Both the position numbers and the translations under genes were made by a program. 64,000 nucleotides of DNA, taken from contig CACWOX010000006.1 in assembly GCA_902762615.1 (NCBI GenBank), positions 27,320 through 91,319 of the forward strand. Direction: 5' to 3'. This document shows, piece by piece, positions 1 through 8,521 of the stretch; within the stretch, counting starts at the first letter, position 1; every line of letters starts with the position of its first letter. This DNA is from an uncultured Ruminococcus sp. (lineage in GTDB: Bacteria > Bacillota > Clostridia > Oscillospirales > Acutalibacteraceae). The notes under the pieces were generated by a model. The model was not told the origin of the DNA. It made no database searches and saw only the letters and a list, made by a program, of their open reading frames with translations.

Positions 1-1551
1 GCTATGATTCTCCAGAAGCTCAAGGCGGACGCGGAAGCATACCTCGGCGAGAAGGTCACAAGCGCCGTCATCACCGTTCCTGCCTACTTCACCGACTCCC
101 AGCGTCAGGCAACCAAGGACGCCGGCAAGATCGCAGGTCTGGACGTCAAGAGAATCATCAACGAGCCGACTGCCGCCGCTCTTTCCTACGGCATTGACAA
201 GGAAACCGATCAGAAGGTCATGGTCTACGACCTCGGCGGCGGTACATTCGACGTCTCCATCATCGAGATGGGCGACGGCGTGCAGGAAGTTCTCGCAACA
301 GCCGGCAACAACCGTCTGGGCGGCGACGACTTCGACGCGAGAATCATCAACTGGATCTGCGAACAGTTCCGCAAGTCCGACGGAATCGACCTTTCCAGAG
401 ACAAGATGGCTATGCAGAGACTCAAGGAAGCCGCGGAAAAGGCTAAGATCGAGCTTTCCGGCATGACCACCGCGCAGATCAACCTCCCCTTCATCACCTC
501 CGATTCCACCGGTCCTAAGCACCTCGACCTTACTCTCACCAGAGCTATGTTCAACGAACTGACCGCTGACCTCGTCGACAAGACAATGGGTCCGGTTCGT
601 CAGGCACTCTCTGACAGCGGACTTTCCGTCGGTCAGATCGACAAGGTCCTCATGGTCGGCGGTTCCTCCAGAATTCCCGCCGTGCAGGAAGCTGTCAAGA
701 AGATCATCGGCAAAGAGCCTTTCAAGGGCATCAATCCCGATGAATGCGTTGCTCTCGGCGCAGCCATTCAGGGCGGCGTTCTCGGCGGCGAGGTCGAAGG
801 TCTGCTGCTGCTCGACGTCACTCCCCTTTCGCTCGGTATCGAGACAATGGGTGAGGTCTGCACCAAGATCATCGAGAGAAACACAACCATTCCGACCAAG
901 AAGTCACAGGTGTTTACCACCGCTGCCGACAACCAGACCTCCGTTGAAGTCAAGGTTCTGCAGGGCGAGCGCGAATTCTCCAGAGATAACAAGCTGCTCG
1001 GCGTGTTCCACCTCGACGGCATTGCTCCCGCACGCAGAGGCATTCCTCAGATCGAAGTCACCTTCGACATCGACGCAAACGGTATCGTGAACGTATCCGC
1101 AAGAGACAAGGGTACCGGCAAGGAGCAGCACATCACTATCACTTCCTCCACCTCCATGGATAAGGCTGACATCGAGAGAGCCGTCAAGGACGCGGAGAAG
1201 TACGCTGCCGAGGACGCAAAGCGCAGAGAGGAAGTCGATATCCGCAACAATGCAGACCAGGTCGTTTATCAGACCGAAAAGCTGCTTGACGAGGTGGGCG
1301 ACAAGGTTGACAACGGCACCAAGGACGCTGTCCGCGCAAAGGTCAACGATCTCCGTTCCATCAAGGACACAGGCTCGGCAAGCGAAGTCAAGGCTAAGAC
1401 CGATGAAGTACAGCAGGAGCTTTACAAGCTCAGCGAGCAGCTCTACAAGGACGCTGGCGCACAGGGCGGCGCTCCTCAGGGCGGCGCTTATGACGCAAAC
1501 TTTGAGGATGGCAACACCAACGGCGGCTACAACGACGTTGACAACAACTAA
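1..1551 (+). CDS. dnaK: Molecular chaperone DnaK (Hsp70), 5' end missing
   Basis: This is the ATP-dependent Hsp70 chaperone that binds exposed hydrophobic segments of client proteins and works with DnaJ and GrpE in the cytosol. The reading frame is open from base 1, so roughly the first 100 residues lie outside the window; the ATG at 4 is internal. What is visible includes the end of the ATPase domain, with the phosphate-2 loop (GGGTFDVSI), the GGDDFD segment and the adenosine motif GGSSRIPAV, then the substrate-binding domain and a Gly/Asn-rich C-terminal tail. dnaJ follows on the same strand, the usual grpE-dnaK-dnaJ order. A family 1 repeat starts directly after the TAA stop. Identification is certain. 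Confidence 0.98.
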   Translation, partial: AMILQKLKADAEAYLGEKVTSAVITVPAYFTDSQRQATKDAGKIAGLDVKRIINEPTAAALSYGIDKETDQKVMVYDLGGGTFDVSIIEMGDGVQEVLATAGNNRLGGDDFDARIINWICEQFRKSDGIDLSRDKMAMQRLKEAAEKAKIELSGMTTAQINLPFITSDSTGPKHLDLTLTRAMFNELTADLVDKTMGPVRQALSDSGLSVGQIDKVLMVGGSSRIPAVQEAVKKIIGKEPFKGINPDECVALGAAIQGGVLGGEVEGLLLLDVTPLSLGIETMGEVCTKIIERNTTIPTKKSQVFTTAADNQTSVEVKVLQGEREFSRDNKLLGVFHLDGIAPARRGIPQIEVTFDIDANGIVNVSARDKGTGKEQHITITSSTSMDKADIERAVKDAEKYAAEDAKRREEVDIRNNADQVVYQTEKLLDEVGDKVDNGTKDAVRAKVNDLRSIKDTGSASEVKAKTDEVQQELYKLSEQLYKDAGAQGGAPQGGAYDANFEDGNTNGGYNDVDNN

Positions 1552-1645
1552 GAGCGAGCAGCAGAGCTGCTCTAAAAGAATAGAGAATAAAGAATAGAGA
1601 ATAGATAATAGTGATCGGAGCGCTTCGCGCTGAAAATATTAATGT
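1552..1645 (+). repeat. Family 1 stop-adjacent repeat, copy A (after dnaK)
   Basis: Immediately after the dnaK stop there is a perfect 7-bp hairpin (GAGCAGC, loop AGA, GCTGCTC; 1556-1572). A purine-rich tract made of AATAGAGAATA/AAGAATAG units follows (1573-1610), then a second hairpin (AGCGC, loop TTC, GCGCT; 1619-1631) and an A-rich stretch. The same order of parts occurs at 15405 and 63789, and shorter copies lie at 25314 and 15801 (minus strand). Neither hairpin is followed by a good T-run, so it is not a classical terminator. The remaining bases up to dnaJ hold no other recognisable signal. Confidence 0.75.
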
Positions 1646-1728
1646 TATTTCTGTGCGGAGCGTTCCTTGTTAATCCCACTAGCCACTAACTACTGACCAC
1701 TTAACTTGCGTCGAAAGGACGAATTGCT

Positions 1729-2859
1729 TTGGCAGATACAAAAAGAGATTATTATGAGGTTCTCGGACTGCAAAAGGGAGCTTCGGAAGATGAAATAAAA
1801 AAAGCATACCGCCAGATGGCAAAGAAATACCACCCCGATCTCAACCCCGGCGACAAAGCCGCTGAGGAAAAATTCAAGGAGGTCGGTGAGGCTTACGAGG
1901 TTCTTTCCGACAGCGAAAAACGTGCCAGATACGACCAGTTCGGTCACGCCGGCGTTGACCCGAACTTCGGCGCGGGCGGTCCCGGCGGCGCTTACAATGT
2001 CGATTTCGGCGATCTGGGCGATATATTCAGCAGCTTCTTCGGAGGCGGCTTCGGAGGCGGCGCTCGTTCCAACCCCAACGCTCCCCGACGCGGCGCGGAT
2101 ATCCGTCAGTCCATCATGCTCTCCTTTGAGGAAGCCGCCAAGGGCTGCCGCAAGGAGGTCAGCTACAAGCGCGTCGAGACATGCAGCGATTGCGGCGGCA
2201 CGGGCGCGGCTCCCGGCACCTCGCCCAAGTCCTGCCCCGACTGCGGCGGCACGGGCTTTGTTCGCGTCAATCAGCGCACTCCCTTCGGCGTGATCCAGTC
2301 GCAGCACTCCTGCGAGAAGTGCCGCGGCACAGGCAAGATCATCGAGCATCGCTGCAACAAGTGCAGCGGTATGGGCAAGGTGCGCGTGGTCAGCTCCAAG
2401 ACGGTGGAATTCCCCGCGGGTATCGACGAGGAACAGCAGGTGCGCGTTTCCGGCGCCGGCGATCAGGGCAGCAACGGCGGCTCCTCCGGTGATCTCTTCG
2501 TGGAAGTGGGCATCCGTCCCCATCCCGTCTTTGAACGCCGCGGCTACGACGTACACATGGAACAGCCTATTACATACGGGCAGGCGGTTCTGGGCGACGA
2601 AATCGACGTACCCACGCTCGACGGCAATGTAAAGATCAAGGTTCCCGCAGGCACGCAGCCGGGCGACATCAACCGCATGCAGGGTCGCGGCATACAGCGG
2701 CTCAATGCCCGCAGCAAGGGCGATCAGTATGTGCATTTCACCGTTTCGGTGCCTAAGAGCGTCACCAGCGAGGAGCGCGAGCTGATTCTCCAGCTGGAAA
2801 AGAGCATGGGCGGCGACGCTGCCAAGCTCGGCAAGAAAAAGAAGGGCAAGCTCTTCTGA
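1729..2859 (+). CDS. dnaJ: Chaperone protein DnaJ (Hsp40)
   Basis: This co-chaperone stimulates DnaK ATPase activity and delivers unfolded clients. At 376 residues it has the full type I layout: a J domain (1-70) with the HPD motif at 35-37, a Gly/Phe-rich linker (about 75-115), a zinc domain with four CxxCxGxG repeats (152-217), and the C-terminal client-binding domains. I start it at a TTG (1729) because an AAAGGA ribosome binding site lies 9 bases upstream and the protein then begins with the standard [13 protein letters not shown]. It follows dnaK by 177 bases that hold a family 1 repeat, so the two may be partly uncoupled. A bidirectional terminator follows. Confidence 0.97.
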   Translation: MADTKRDYYEVLGLQKGASEDEIKKAYRQMAKKYHPDLNPGDKAAEEKFKEVGEAYEVLSDSEKRARYDQFGHAGVDPNFGAGGPGGAYNVDFGDLGDIFSSFFGGGFGGGARSNPNAPRRGADIRQSIMLSFEEAAKGCRKEVSYKRVETCSDCGGTGAAPGTSPKSCPDCGGTGFVRVNQRTPFGVIQSQHSCEKCRGTGKIIEHRCNKCSGMGKVRVVSSKTVEFPAGIDEEQQVRVSGAGDQGSNGGSSGDLFVEVGIRPHPVFERRGYDVHMEQPITYGQAVLGDEIDVPTLDGNVKIKVPAGTQPGDINRMQGRGIQRLNARSKGDQYVHFTVSVPKSVTSEERELILQLEKSMGGDAAKLGKKKKGKLF

Positions 2860-2884
2860 GTATTTTTTAATCATCTAAATAAAT

Positions 2885-2942
2885 ACACCGTCAGGGTGGG
2901 CATTCCTTTTGAGAAGGTGCCTCTCCCCTGCCGGTGTTTTTT
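2885..2942. terminator. Bidirectional terminator between dnaJ and tldE
   Basis: An ACACCG/CGGTGT outer stem is extended by CAGGG/CCCTG around a larger loop. It is followed by a T-run on the plus strand and preceded by A-rich sequence that serves the minus strand. It lies between the convergent dnaJ and tldE ends. Confidence 0.85.
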
Positions 2943-2961
2943 ATTGTATTTGATTTGTTAT

Positions 2962-4245
2962 TTACTTCTCCGCGCCGGTGACGGTGACGCCGCGCAGGAG
3001 AGTCAGAGCGGGTATCTTCATGCTGTCGTACTGCGCGCTCTTTTCGCTCATGAGCATATTGCCCACAAAGTCGTTCATAGAGCCGGAGATCGAGCCGCCC
3101 GAGACGGGAATTGTCTTGTCGCCGTCGTGCAGGTAGGCAAGGCGTATCTCGCCGAAGATGTCGCCCGTCATGGAATCCACCTGAAAATCGGAGAATTCCA
3201 CGACCTCCAGATATTTGCCCGCGCGAAGTTCCGCTTCGCTGCGGCTGCCGCCCGTGACCTCAATATTGGTCGGGGCAAAGGAATCCGTGAGTCCGAGATA
3301 GCAGGCGAACATTCTGCCGCCGACAAACTGCTTTGCCACGCCGTCCTCAATGAGCGTGGTGTCGCGTATCACGGCGCCTTCGCCGTCAAAGGCGTGGTTC
3401 TCGGAGGAATTTGCCAGCTCGCGCAGCGCCTTGACGGTGACCTTATCGCCGTTAAATGCGCCGCAGATCGGCTTGTCTATCTCATAATCGCTCATTTTGC
3501 GATAGATCATCGCCGCTCCCATGCGGTCAACAAAATATTGGTATATCTCGCACGCGTCCGAACCCGAAAAGAGCACGTCGCATTTGCCGTTGACAGGCGT
3601 CGGCTCGGTGAGCAGGCGGTCTTTGCCGTAGCCCATGGTCTTTATCAGGTCGCGTCCCAGTCCTGCCGCGTCGCAGGTGCCGCTCTTATAGTTGCGGTAA
3701 AGCTCTATCTCGTGACCGTCGCGGCGTGCGTTGACGACAACCTCTATCATGCTCGAAGGATAATGCTCCGTCTCGTCGATGCCGGTTGATGTGATCAGCC
3801 GGTGGGACACGTCCGACACGAATATTTCATAGCTGTTTACGTCCTCCCCCTCGGTTTCGGGAAGCTCTGACATGGCGCGGATAAAATCGGCTGAAATGTC
3901 CGCAATATCCGAAGCCTTGCCCTCAGTCGCTTTTACTTCCGACGGCGGCGTCAGCGTGAAGGGGCGGTTTTTAACCAGCGTTGCGCGGTAGGCAAGGTCG
4001 CTGACCAGCTTCTCGATTTCCTGCTCGGTGGCGGTGGGGGCAATCTCTTCCGAGGCAAATCCGATGGACTGACCGTCGTCCGTCATCTGATAGACCTTGA
4101 CATTGATATGCTCCACATTCCTTACGCGGTGCTGGTCCAGCTCGTGGCGTATGAAGTAGAATTCCCAGCCGTTGGTTTTTTCGTCGTTTATCTCCCAGCC
4201 GTAAACGCCGGCGTTATTCAGAATTTTTACAATGCTGTCGGTCAT
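2962..4245 (-). CDS. tldE: TldE/PmbA family protein (TldD partner)
   Basis: This 427-residue protein belongs to the TldD/PmbA family (peptidase U62). In the Escherichia coli pair, TldE has the same fold as TldD but lacks the zinc-binding HExxxH, and the two form a heterodimeric protease that trims unfolded peptides, including microcin B17 and CcdA. No HExxxH is present here, which supports TldE rather than a second TldD. Its ATG shares one A with the TAA stop of tldD (4243-4247), so translation is almost certainly coupled. A terminator lies just downstream. The natural substrate in this organism is unknown. Confidence 0.93.
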   Translation of the reverse strand: MTDSIVKILNNAGVYGWEINDEKTNGWEFYFIRHELDQHRVRNVEHINVKVYQMTDDGQSIGFASEEIAPTATEQEIEKLVSDLAYRATLVKNRPFTLTPPSEVKATEGKASDIADISADFIRAMSELPETEGEDVNSYEIFVSDVSHRLITSTGIDETEHYPSSMIEVVVNARRDGHEIELYRNYKSGTCDAAGLGRDLIKTMGYGKDRLLTEPTPVNGKCDVLFSGSDACEIYQYFVDRMGAAMIYRKMSDYEIDKPICGAFNGDKVTVKALRELANSSENHAFDGEGAVIRDTTLIEDGVAKQFVGGRMFACYLGLTDSFAPTNIEVTGGSRSEAELRAGKYLEVVEFSDFQVDSMTGDIFGEIRLAYLHDGDKTIPVSGGSISGSMNDFVGNMLMSEKSAQYDSMKIPALTLLRGVTVTGAEK

Positions 4246-5678
4246 TATCCCAGCCTCGCTTTCGTTTTAAGATAGGGACCGCCGTCGGCAACCTTCACCC
4301 ATTCCTTATAGCCCTTGCCGCAGCCGCCCGAGCCGAATACCTCGCGGTGGGGCGAGAGCATGCTGATGCCTCCCAGCAGGTCGGGAACGTAGCCGGTCAT
4401 GATGATCGGCGCGACTACCTTGCCGGTGAACCTGCCGTCCTTTATCTCGCGACCCATTTTGATGATGCACTGAATGCCCCAGTGCTTGGGGTCCTCCATG
4501 CCGCTCTCCATGCCTTCGAGCAGGTAGCCGTGCTTGATGGAGGCGATCATGTCCTCCAGGCTGTCCTCGCCCGAATCGAACATGGTGTTGGTCATGCGGG
4601 TGTAGACCTTGTGCTCGAAGTTTTCGCGCTTGCCGTTGCCTGTGGGAGCAACGCCCAGTCTGAGGGCGCTCAGCGCGTCGCAGATGCCTGTTTTGAGAAT
4701 GCCGCGGTCGATTTCGATGACGTCTCCGGCAAGCGTGCCTTCATCGTCAAAGGCGTAGGAGGTGACGTCCTCGGCGCAGAGTGCGCCTTCGTGCATGGTG
4801 CATTTGTCGCTGCCCACACGCTTGCCGATGTATTCGGCCCCGAGAGCGCGGTTTTTGACGAACATATCCATCTCCACGCCGTGACCGAAGGCTTCGTGCG
4901 CAATCAGACCCGTGACTTCGGGCGACGCGATGATCTCATACTCGCCGGGTTCAATGCGCTCCGCGTCGAGCAGCTCCGCCGCCGTCTGCGCCGCTTTGTC
5001 AATTTTGCCTTCCAACCGATCGAAAAGCTCGGGGCCGCAGAGTCCCGAAACGCTCTCATAGGCTGCCTGCGTGTTGCCCTCGCGGTTGACGATCATGAAG
5101 ATCGCGCCCTCGCTGTAGACGTAGCTCTGGCAAAGGTCGCGCTGCGCTGTGAGGAACATCTTGCAGATGTGGGTGGACTGCGCCGACACAATACATTCAA
5201 TCGCGTGCTCATTGAGCGTCATTCCGCGGTCGGATATTTCGCCCAGCTTCTCCACCAGCGCCTTGACGTCGGCGGTTTCGGGAAGCTGCTGCGTCTCCTT
5301 CTCGACAAAAAGCGTCTGCTTGTCGTCGGGAAGAACCGGCGTGTTATAGGACTTTACCCCCGCCAGTCTGAGCATGACAAGCTGCGCTTCCAACGCGCCG
5401 CGAAGTTCATTTGCCATCTTTTCGGGCGATGCGGGGTCAAAGCGGTTGAAGGCGTATTCGGCATACTGTCCGTTTTGGCACACGCGCACGACAATGCCGC
5501 GCTCGGTGGTCATGGTTTCCCCCGAAACGCTGCGGGAACGCTGGGATATTCGCACCGCAAGCCCGTGCGAATCGGTGGCAAGGACGCTGACATAATCGTA
5601 GTCCTGCCCGAGCAGGCTGATCATCTCTTTCAGCCCGGGCTTGATGCTTTGCAGATATTCTGAAAATGGTGCTTTCAT
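4245..5678 (-). CDS. tldD: TldD family zinc metalloprotease
   Basis: This is the catalytic half of the TldD/TldE protease. The 477-residue protein carries the family zinc motif HEAFGH at 261-266 and the C-terminal Gly-rich segment containing SGGCGKG. The family degrades small or unfolded peptides, and in some bacteria the pair processes ribosomally made peptides. No precursor peptide or maturation enzyme is visible here, so a housekeeping role is the default. The ATG at 5678 has an AAGGAG ribosome binding site 6 bases upstream. It is the first gene of a two-gene operon with tldE. Confidence 0.96.
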   Translation of the reverse strand: MKAPFSEYLQSIKPGLKEMISLLGQDYDYVSVLATDSHGLAVRISQRSRSVSGETMTTERGIVVRVCQNGQYAEYAFNRFDPASPEKMANELRGALEAQLVMLRLAGVKSYNTPVLPDDKQTLFVEKETQQLPETADVKALVEKLGEISDRGMTLNEHAIECIVSAQSTHICKMFLTAQRDLCQSYVYSEGAIFMIVNREGNTQAAYESVSGLCGPELFDRLEGKIDKAAQTAAELLDAERIEPGEYEIIASPEVTGLIAHEAFGHGVEMDMFVKNRALGAEYIGKRVGSDKCTMHEGALCAEDVTSYAFDDEGTLAGDVIEIDRGILKTGICDALSALRLGVAPTGNGKRENFEHKVYTRMTNTMFDSGEDSLEDMIASIKHGYLLEGMESGMEDPKHWGIQCIIKMGREIKDGRFTGKVVAPIIMTGYVPDLLGGISMLSPHREVFGSGGCGKGYKEWVKVADGGPYLKTKARLG

Positions 5679-5822
5679 TTGGTTCTCCTTCCTGCAAAGT
5701 TTTTTTGCTTTTTTCCAAAAAAAACCTTTGTTTGATATTGGTTAGGAATATTTTACTATGTTTTCATATAAATGTCAATGCCCTGCATGTTAACAACAGG
5801 GAAATCAATCATGGAGCATCAC

Positions 5823-5861
5823 AAAAAGGGCTTTACATCCCCTCCGCGTAAAGCCCTTTCT
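5823..5861 (-). terminator. Terminator after the ABC permease gene
   Basis: A perfect 12-bp stem (5825-5836 with 5848-5859, AAAGGGCTTTAC and its complement) is followed on the minus strand by a short T-run. It lies just past the end of the permease gene. Confidence 0.9.
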
Positions 5862-5880
5862 GATTTTGATTGACAAGCCG

Positions 5881-6759
5881 CTATTTGACGTCCCTCTTGG
5901 TGATCAGGTACGACCCGGCGACGTTGTATATCACGATGAAAATGACCGAAAGCACGATGGCGTGCGCTATATTCCCGCCGTTTGCCGCCGTTTCGGTGTC
6001 GCTGATGGTGAAGGAGCTGTGATAAAGCGAGGGCAGGAAGCTCGAAATGTCCACCTCGGTGTGCAAAAGCCGACTCAGCCTGCCTTCCAGAAGCGAAAGA
6101 ATGCCGCTGACAAGATTGGTCGACGCAAGCAGGATATAGACAATCGCCGTCACCTTGCCCACCGTCAGTTCGGTGAGGAATGCCGACAGCAGACCGATGG
6201 CGTTCAGCAGGAGAAATTCACCGAGCAGGAACACAAAATACAGACCCATGTGTCCGAAGGTGAACCCTTTGACATAAATCGCCGCCGTCAGCATTGCCGC
6301 CGCCGACGCGGCTATCAGGAACACTGCCGAAATCGCAGCCACACAAACCGTCTTGGATATCTGGAAGTAATACCTGTACTTCACGCAGCCGAGGACGTTC
6401 TTGCTGTAGCCGTCCTTATAGAACGCATGCACAAATGACGCGGTGTATATCACAACAAACAGAATGCACAGTCCGCTTACGATTGACGCGCAGAAGCTGA
6501 CAGGGTTGGGCTTTGGCGCAGAAACAGTATCGCTTGCGGAAACCGTAACGTCCGCGTAGAGGTCTCCCTCCGAAACCGCGAAACCTTCTGAGACGTCCCC
6601 GGCTGAAACCGTCATGTCGGGAATATCCGCCGTTAGATTCATCAGCGCGCCTAAACCCAGAACAAATAAAGCAACCAATCCGGCGCAGATCGCCAACGCT
6701 ATGTACAGACCCTTGGATCGAAAGAGCCTGTTGATTTCCATTTGAATGACGTTGAGCAT
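5881..6759 (-). CDS. ABC-2 type transporter permease
   Basis: This 292-residue integral membrane protein is the likely partner of the ATPase encoded 13 bases upstream. One membrane segment lies near the N-terminus (about 15-40). An extracytoplasmic stretch of about 60 polar residues follows, then five further hydrophobic segments, the layout of ABC-2 (BcrB/NatB-like) export permeases. I use the ATG at 6759, preceded by a purine-rich AAGGGGG site, because the upstream in-frame extension overlaps the ATPase gene and is not hydrophobic. Probable role: export of a peptide or drug, or self-protection. The substrate cannot be read from the sequence. Confidence 0.88.
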   Translation of the reverse strand: MLNVIQMEINRLFRSKGLYIALAICAGLVALFVLGLGALMNLTADIPDMTVSAGDVSEGFAVSEGDLYADVTVSASDTVSAPKPNPVSFCASIVSGLCILFVVIYTASFVHAFYKDGYSKNVLGCVKYRYYFQISKTVCVAAISAVFLIAASAAAMLTAAIYVKGFTFGHMGLYFVFLLGEFLLLNAIGLLSAFLTELTVGKVTAIVYILLASTNLVSGILSLLEGRLSRLLHTEVDISSFLPSLYHSSFTISDTETAANGGNIAHAIVLSVIFIVIYNVAGSYLITKRDVK

Positions 6760-6772
6760 ACTCTTTTCCCCC

Positions 6773-7681
6773 TTACGCTTTGCTGATAAGACTGATGAAA
6801 TAATCCTCAAGGCTCTGGCTGCGTTTGGAGAGAGACTCCACTTCAACCCCGCTTGTGACAAGCGCCTTGTTGATCGCAGCGCTCTTTTCTATGCAGCCGT
6901 TGACGAACACCGTGTGTTCATTGACGACCGTGTAGCAGCAGCCAAAGCCCTTCAGCACACCGGCAGCTTTCTCGGCGCTGTCGGCGACGATTTCAAGCCT
7001 TGCCGTGCATTTTTGAAGCAGTTCATCATGACTGAGCTGCTCGATGAGCCTGCCGTTATGAATGATGCCGTAATGGGTGGCTAATTTGGAAAGCTCTTCA
7101 AGAATATGGCTGGAAATCAGTATCGTGATATTCTGTTCGGTATTGATGCGGTGAATGATGTCGCGCACCTCGATGATGCCCTGCGGGTCCAATCCGTTGA
7201 TGGGTTCGTCGAGAATCAGCATCTCCGGCTCCCCTATCGTCGCCATGGCTATGCCCAGCCGCTGCTTCATGCCGAGTGAGAAATTGCCGACGGTCTTGTC
7301 CCCTGCATTCTGCAGACCTGCCATGGCGAGCTTGCCGTCTATGTAATCCTTGGAGTACACCCCGCGGCAGAGCGCTTTGAGCCGGCAGTTTTCAAAGGCG
7401 GTCATGTTTTTGTAGATACCCGGCTCCTCAATCAGCGAGCCGATTTTTTCATAGACATTGTGAATCGTGCCGTCGGATAAACGACAGCCCATCAGTTCGA
7501 TGTCGCCCGACGTGGGAGCCGCAAGACCTCCTGCCATTTTGAGAAATGTCGTTTTGCCCGCGCCGTTGCGTCCGATCAGCCCGTAGATTGAACCGCGCTC
7601 GATGCTTACCGATACGCCGTCAACTGCCTTTTGCTGCTTGTATTGCTTTGTCAGCAGCATGGTTTTGAGTATGGTTTCCAT
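6773..7681 (-). CDS. ABC transporter ATP-binding protein (BcrA/lantibiotic-immunity type)
   Basis: This 302-residue nucleotide-binding subunit has Walker A GRNGAGKTT (37-45), a signature of the form FSLGMKQ (134-140), as in BcrA/LanF-type exporters, and Walker B LILDEP (155-160). The last 90 residues are a variable domain typical of bacitracin/lantibiotic export ATPases. A TATAAT-like -10 sits at 7713-7718 on the minus strand, but the -35 is poor. The permease follows in the same operon, and a membrane metallophosphoesterase is transcribed divergently. The substrate is unknown. Confidence 0.92.
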   Translation of the reverse strand: METILKTMLLTKQYKQQKAVDGVSVSIERGSIYGLIGRNGAGKTTFLKMAGGLAAPTSGDIELMGCRLSDGTIHNVYEKIGSLIEEPGIYKNMTAFENCRLKALCRGVYSKDYIDGKLAMAGLQNAGDKTVGNFSLGMKQRLGIAMATIGEPEMLILDEPINGLDPQGIIEVRDIIHRINTEQNITILISSHILEELSKLATHYGIIHNGRLIEQLSHDELLQKCTARLEIVADSAEKAAGVLKGFGCCYTVVNEHTVFVNGCIEKSAAINKALVTSGVEVESLSKRSQSLEDYFISLISKA

Positions 7682-7778
7682 CTCCGATCACCCTCTATTT
7701 GAATTTTCTTTGATTATATCATGAACATTTTATTTCATAGCAAAGAATCCATGAATTTTTTTTTAATTCACAGGCTGC

Positions 7779-7807
7779 TTGACACAGATTCTGGTTTATG
7801 ATATCAT
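7779..7807 (+). promoter_or_regulatory. Sigma-A promoter for the 7844 gene
   Basis: TTGACA (7779-7784), a 17-base spacer, and TATCAT (7802-7807) lie 36 bases ahead of the start codon. Confidence 0.75.
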
Positions 7808-7843
7808 GATGGCAGTCATTTTTCAAGAAAGGCTGGTGCAACA

Positions 7844-8359
7844 ATGGGTTCCAACCGCAAAATCAAAACCATCGTGGACATGATGTTCGACGATATTCCC
7901 TATTCGGAAGGCGTGGAAGAGGCGCAGGCTAAAATTGAAGCCGCGCTCAATGCCGAATTCGACAAGCTGTCCGATGGCAGACACGAGGACGAGGCGCTCG
8001 AAGAGCTTTTAGGCAGCTACGGCAGGCTCTCGCAGATGGCGCAGCTTGCCGGATATCCCGCCGACAGTGCGGCTCAGTGGCGCAGTGAGGGCGAGGCGGT
8101 CGATATCCGTCCCCTTAAAAAGGAGCTTTGGAAGCAGCGGAGGCGTGTGTACATATCCGCGGCATTCTGCGTGTTTGCGCTTTTGCAGCTGATGTGGGTG
8201 ATTTACAATCTCACTGTCAATCCCCTCTACTCTCTCGCCAATGCCCTTTACGCGGCGATTGATCTGCTGATTGCCTTTTTCCCGTTCAGAAATTATCTCA
8301 GAACAGAAAAAGCCGCCTCCGACAGCAAGTACGACACTGAGGCTTACCAATATCTGTGA
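7844..8359 (+). CDS. N-terminal part of a membrane metallophosphoesterase, ended by an in-frame TGA
   Basis: This 171-residue product has a soluble helical start resembling the 'permease prefix' regions of Firmicutes membrane proteins (about 1-95), then two hydrophobic segments (about 103-120 and 128-147). It stops at TGA 8357-8359. The same frame stays open past that TGA: it encodes another membrane segment (about 8396-8450) and runs straight into the phosphoesterase below, with no new ribosome binding site in between. I infer one ancestral gene, 7844-9937, interrupted by a nonsense codon. TGA ends many other genes here (dnaJ, recA), so a genome-wide code change is excluded. The ATG at 7844 has a GAAAGG site 11 bases upstream and a promoter. 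Confidence 0.8.
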   Translation: MGSNRKIKTIVDMMFDDIPYSEGVEEAQAKIEAALNAEFDKLSDGRHEDEALEELLGSYGRLSQMAQLAGYPADSAAQWRSEGEAVDIRPLKKELWKQRRRVYISAAFCVFALLQLMWVIYNLTVNPLYSLANALYAAIDLLIAFFPFRNYLRTEKAASDSKYDTEAYQYL

Positions 8360-8521
8360 AGCCTGAGCGACAAATATGCCAAGCGGCTGCTCAACAGCAT
8401 CGCTCTGTTATTTGTCATTCTGTTCGTTTTCGTCGCGTCGGAGCTGAGCTTTTTCTTCTTCGGCAACTCCAAGGCGGCGGAGCTTTCCGAAAACTTCCTC
8501 AATAACGGCGCATTTGTCGAA

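Noticed and set aside
1690..2874. Long open frame opposite dnaJ (394 codons)
   Set aside because: It mirrors a certain gene. GC-rich third positions create long antisense frames here (also opposite tldD at 4347-5663, the sulfhydrylase at 10048-11526 and recA at 28902-29924). None has a fitting ribosome binding site or a recognisable product.
5881..6861. Longer start for the ABC permease (ATG 6861)
   Set aside because: It would overlap the ATPase gene by about 90 bases with non-hydrophobic sequence. ATG 6759 has its own ribosome binding site and is followed by a membrane helix.
8357..8420. Selenocysteine insertion at the TGA in the phosphoesterase gene
   Set aside because: A small GCTG/CAGC hairpin lies downstream, but its loop lacks the unpaired G/U pattern of bacterial SECIS elements. 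The position is in a linker or membrane-proximal region rather than an active site.
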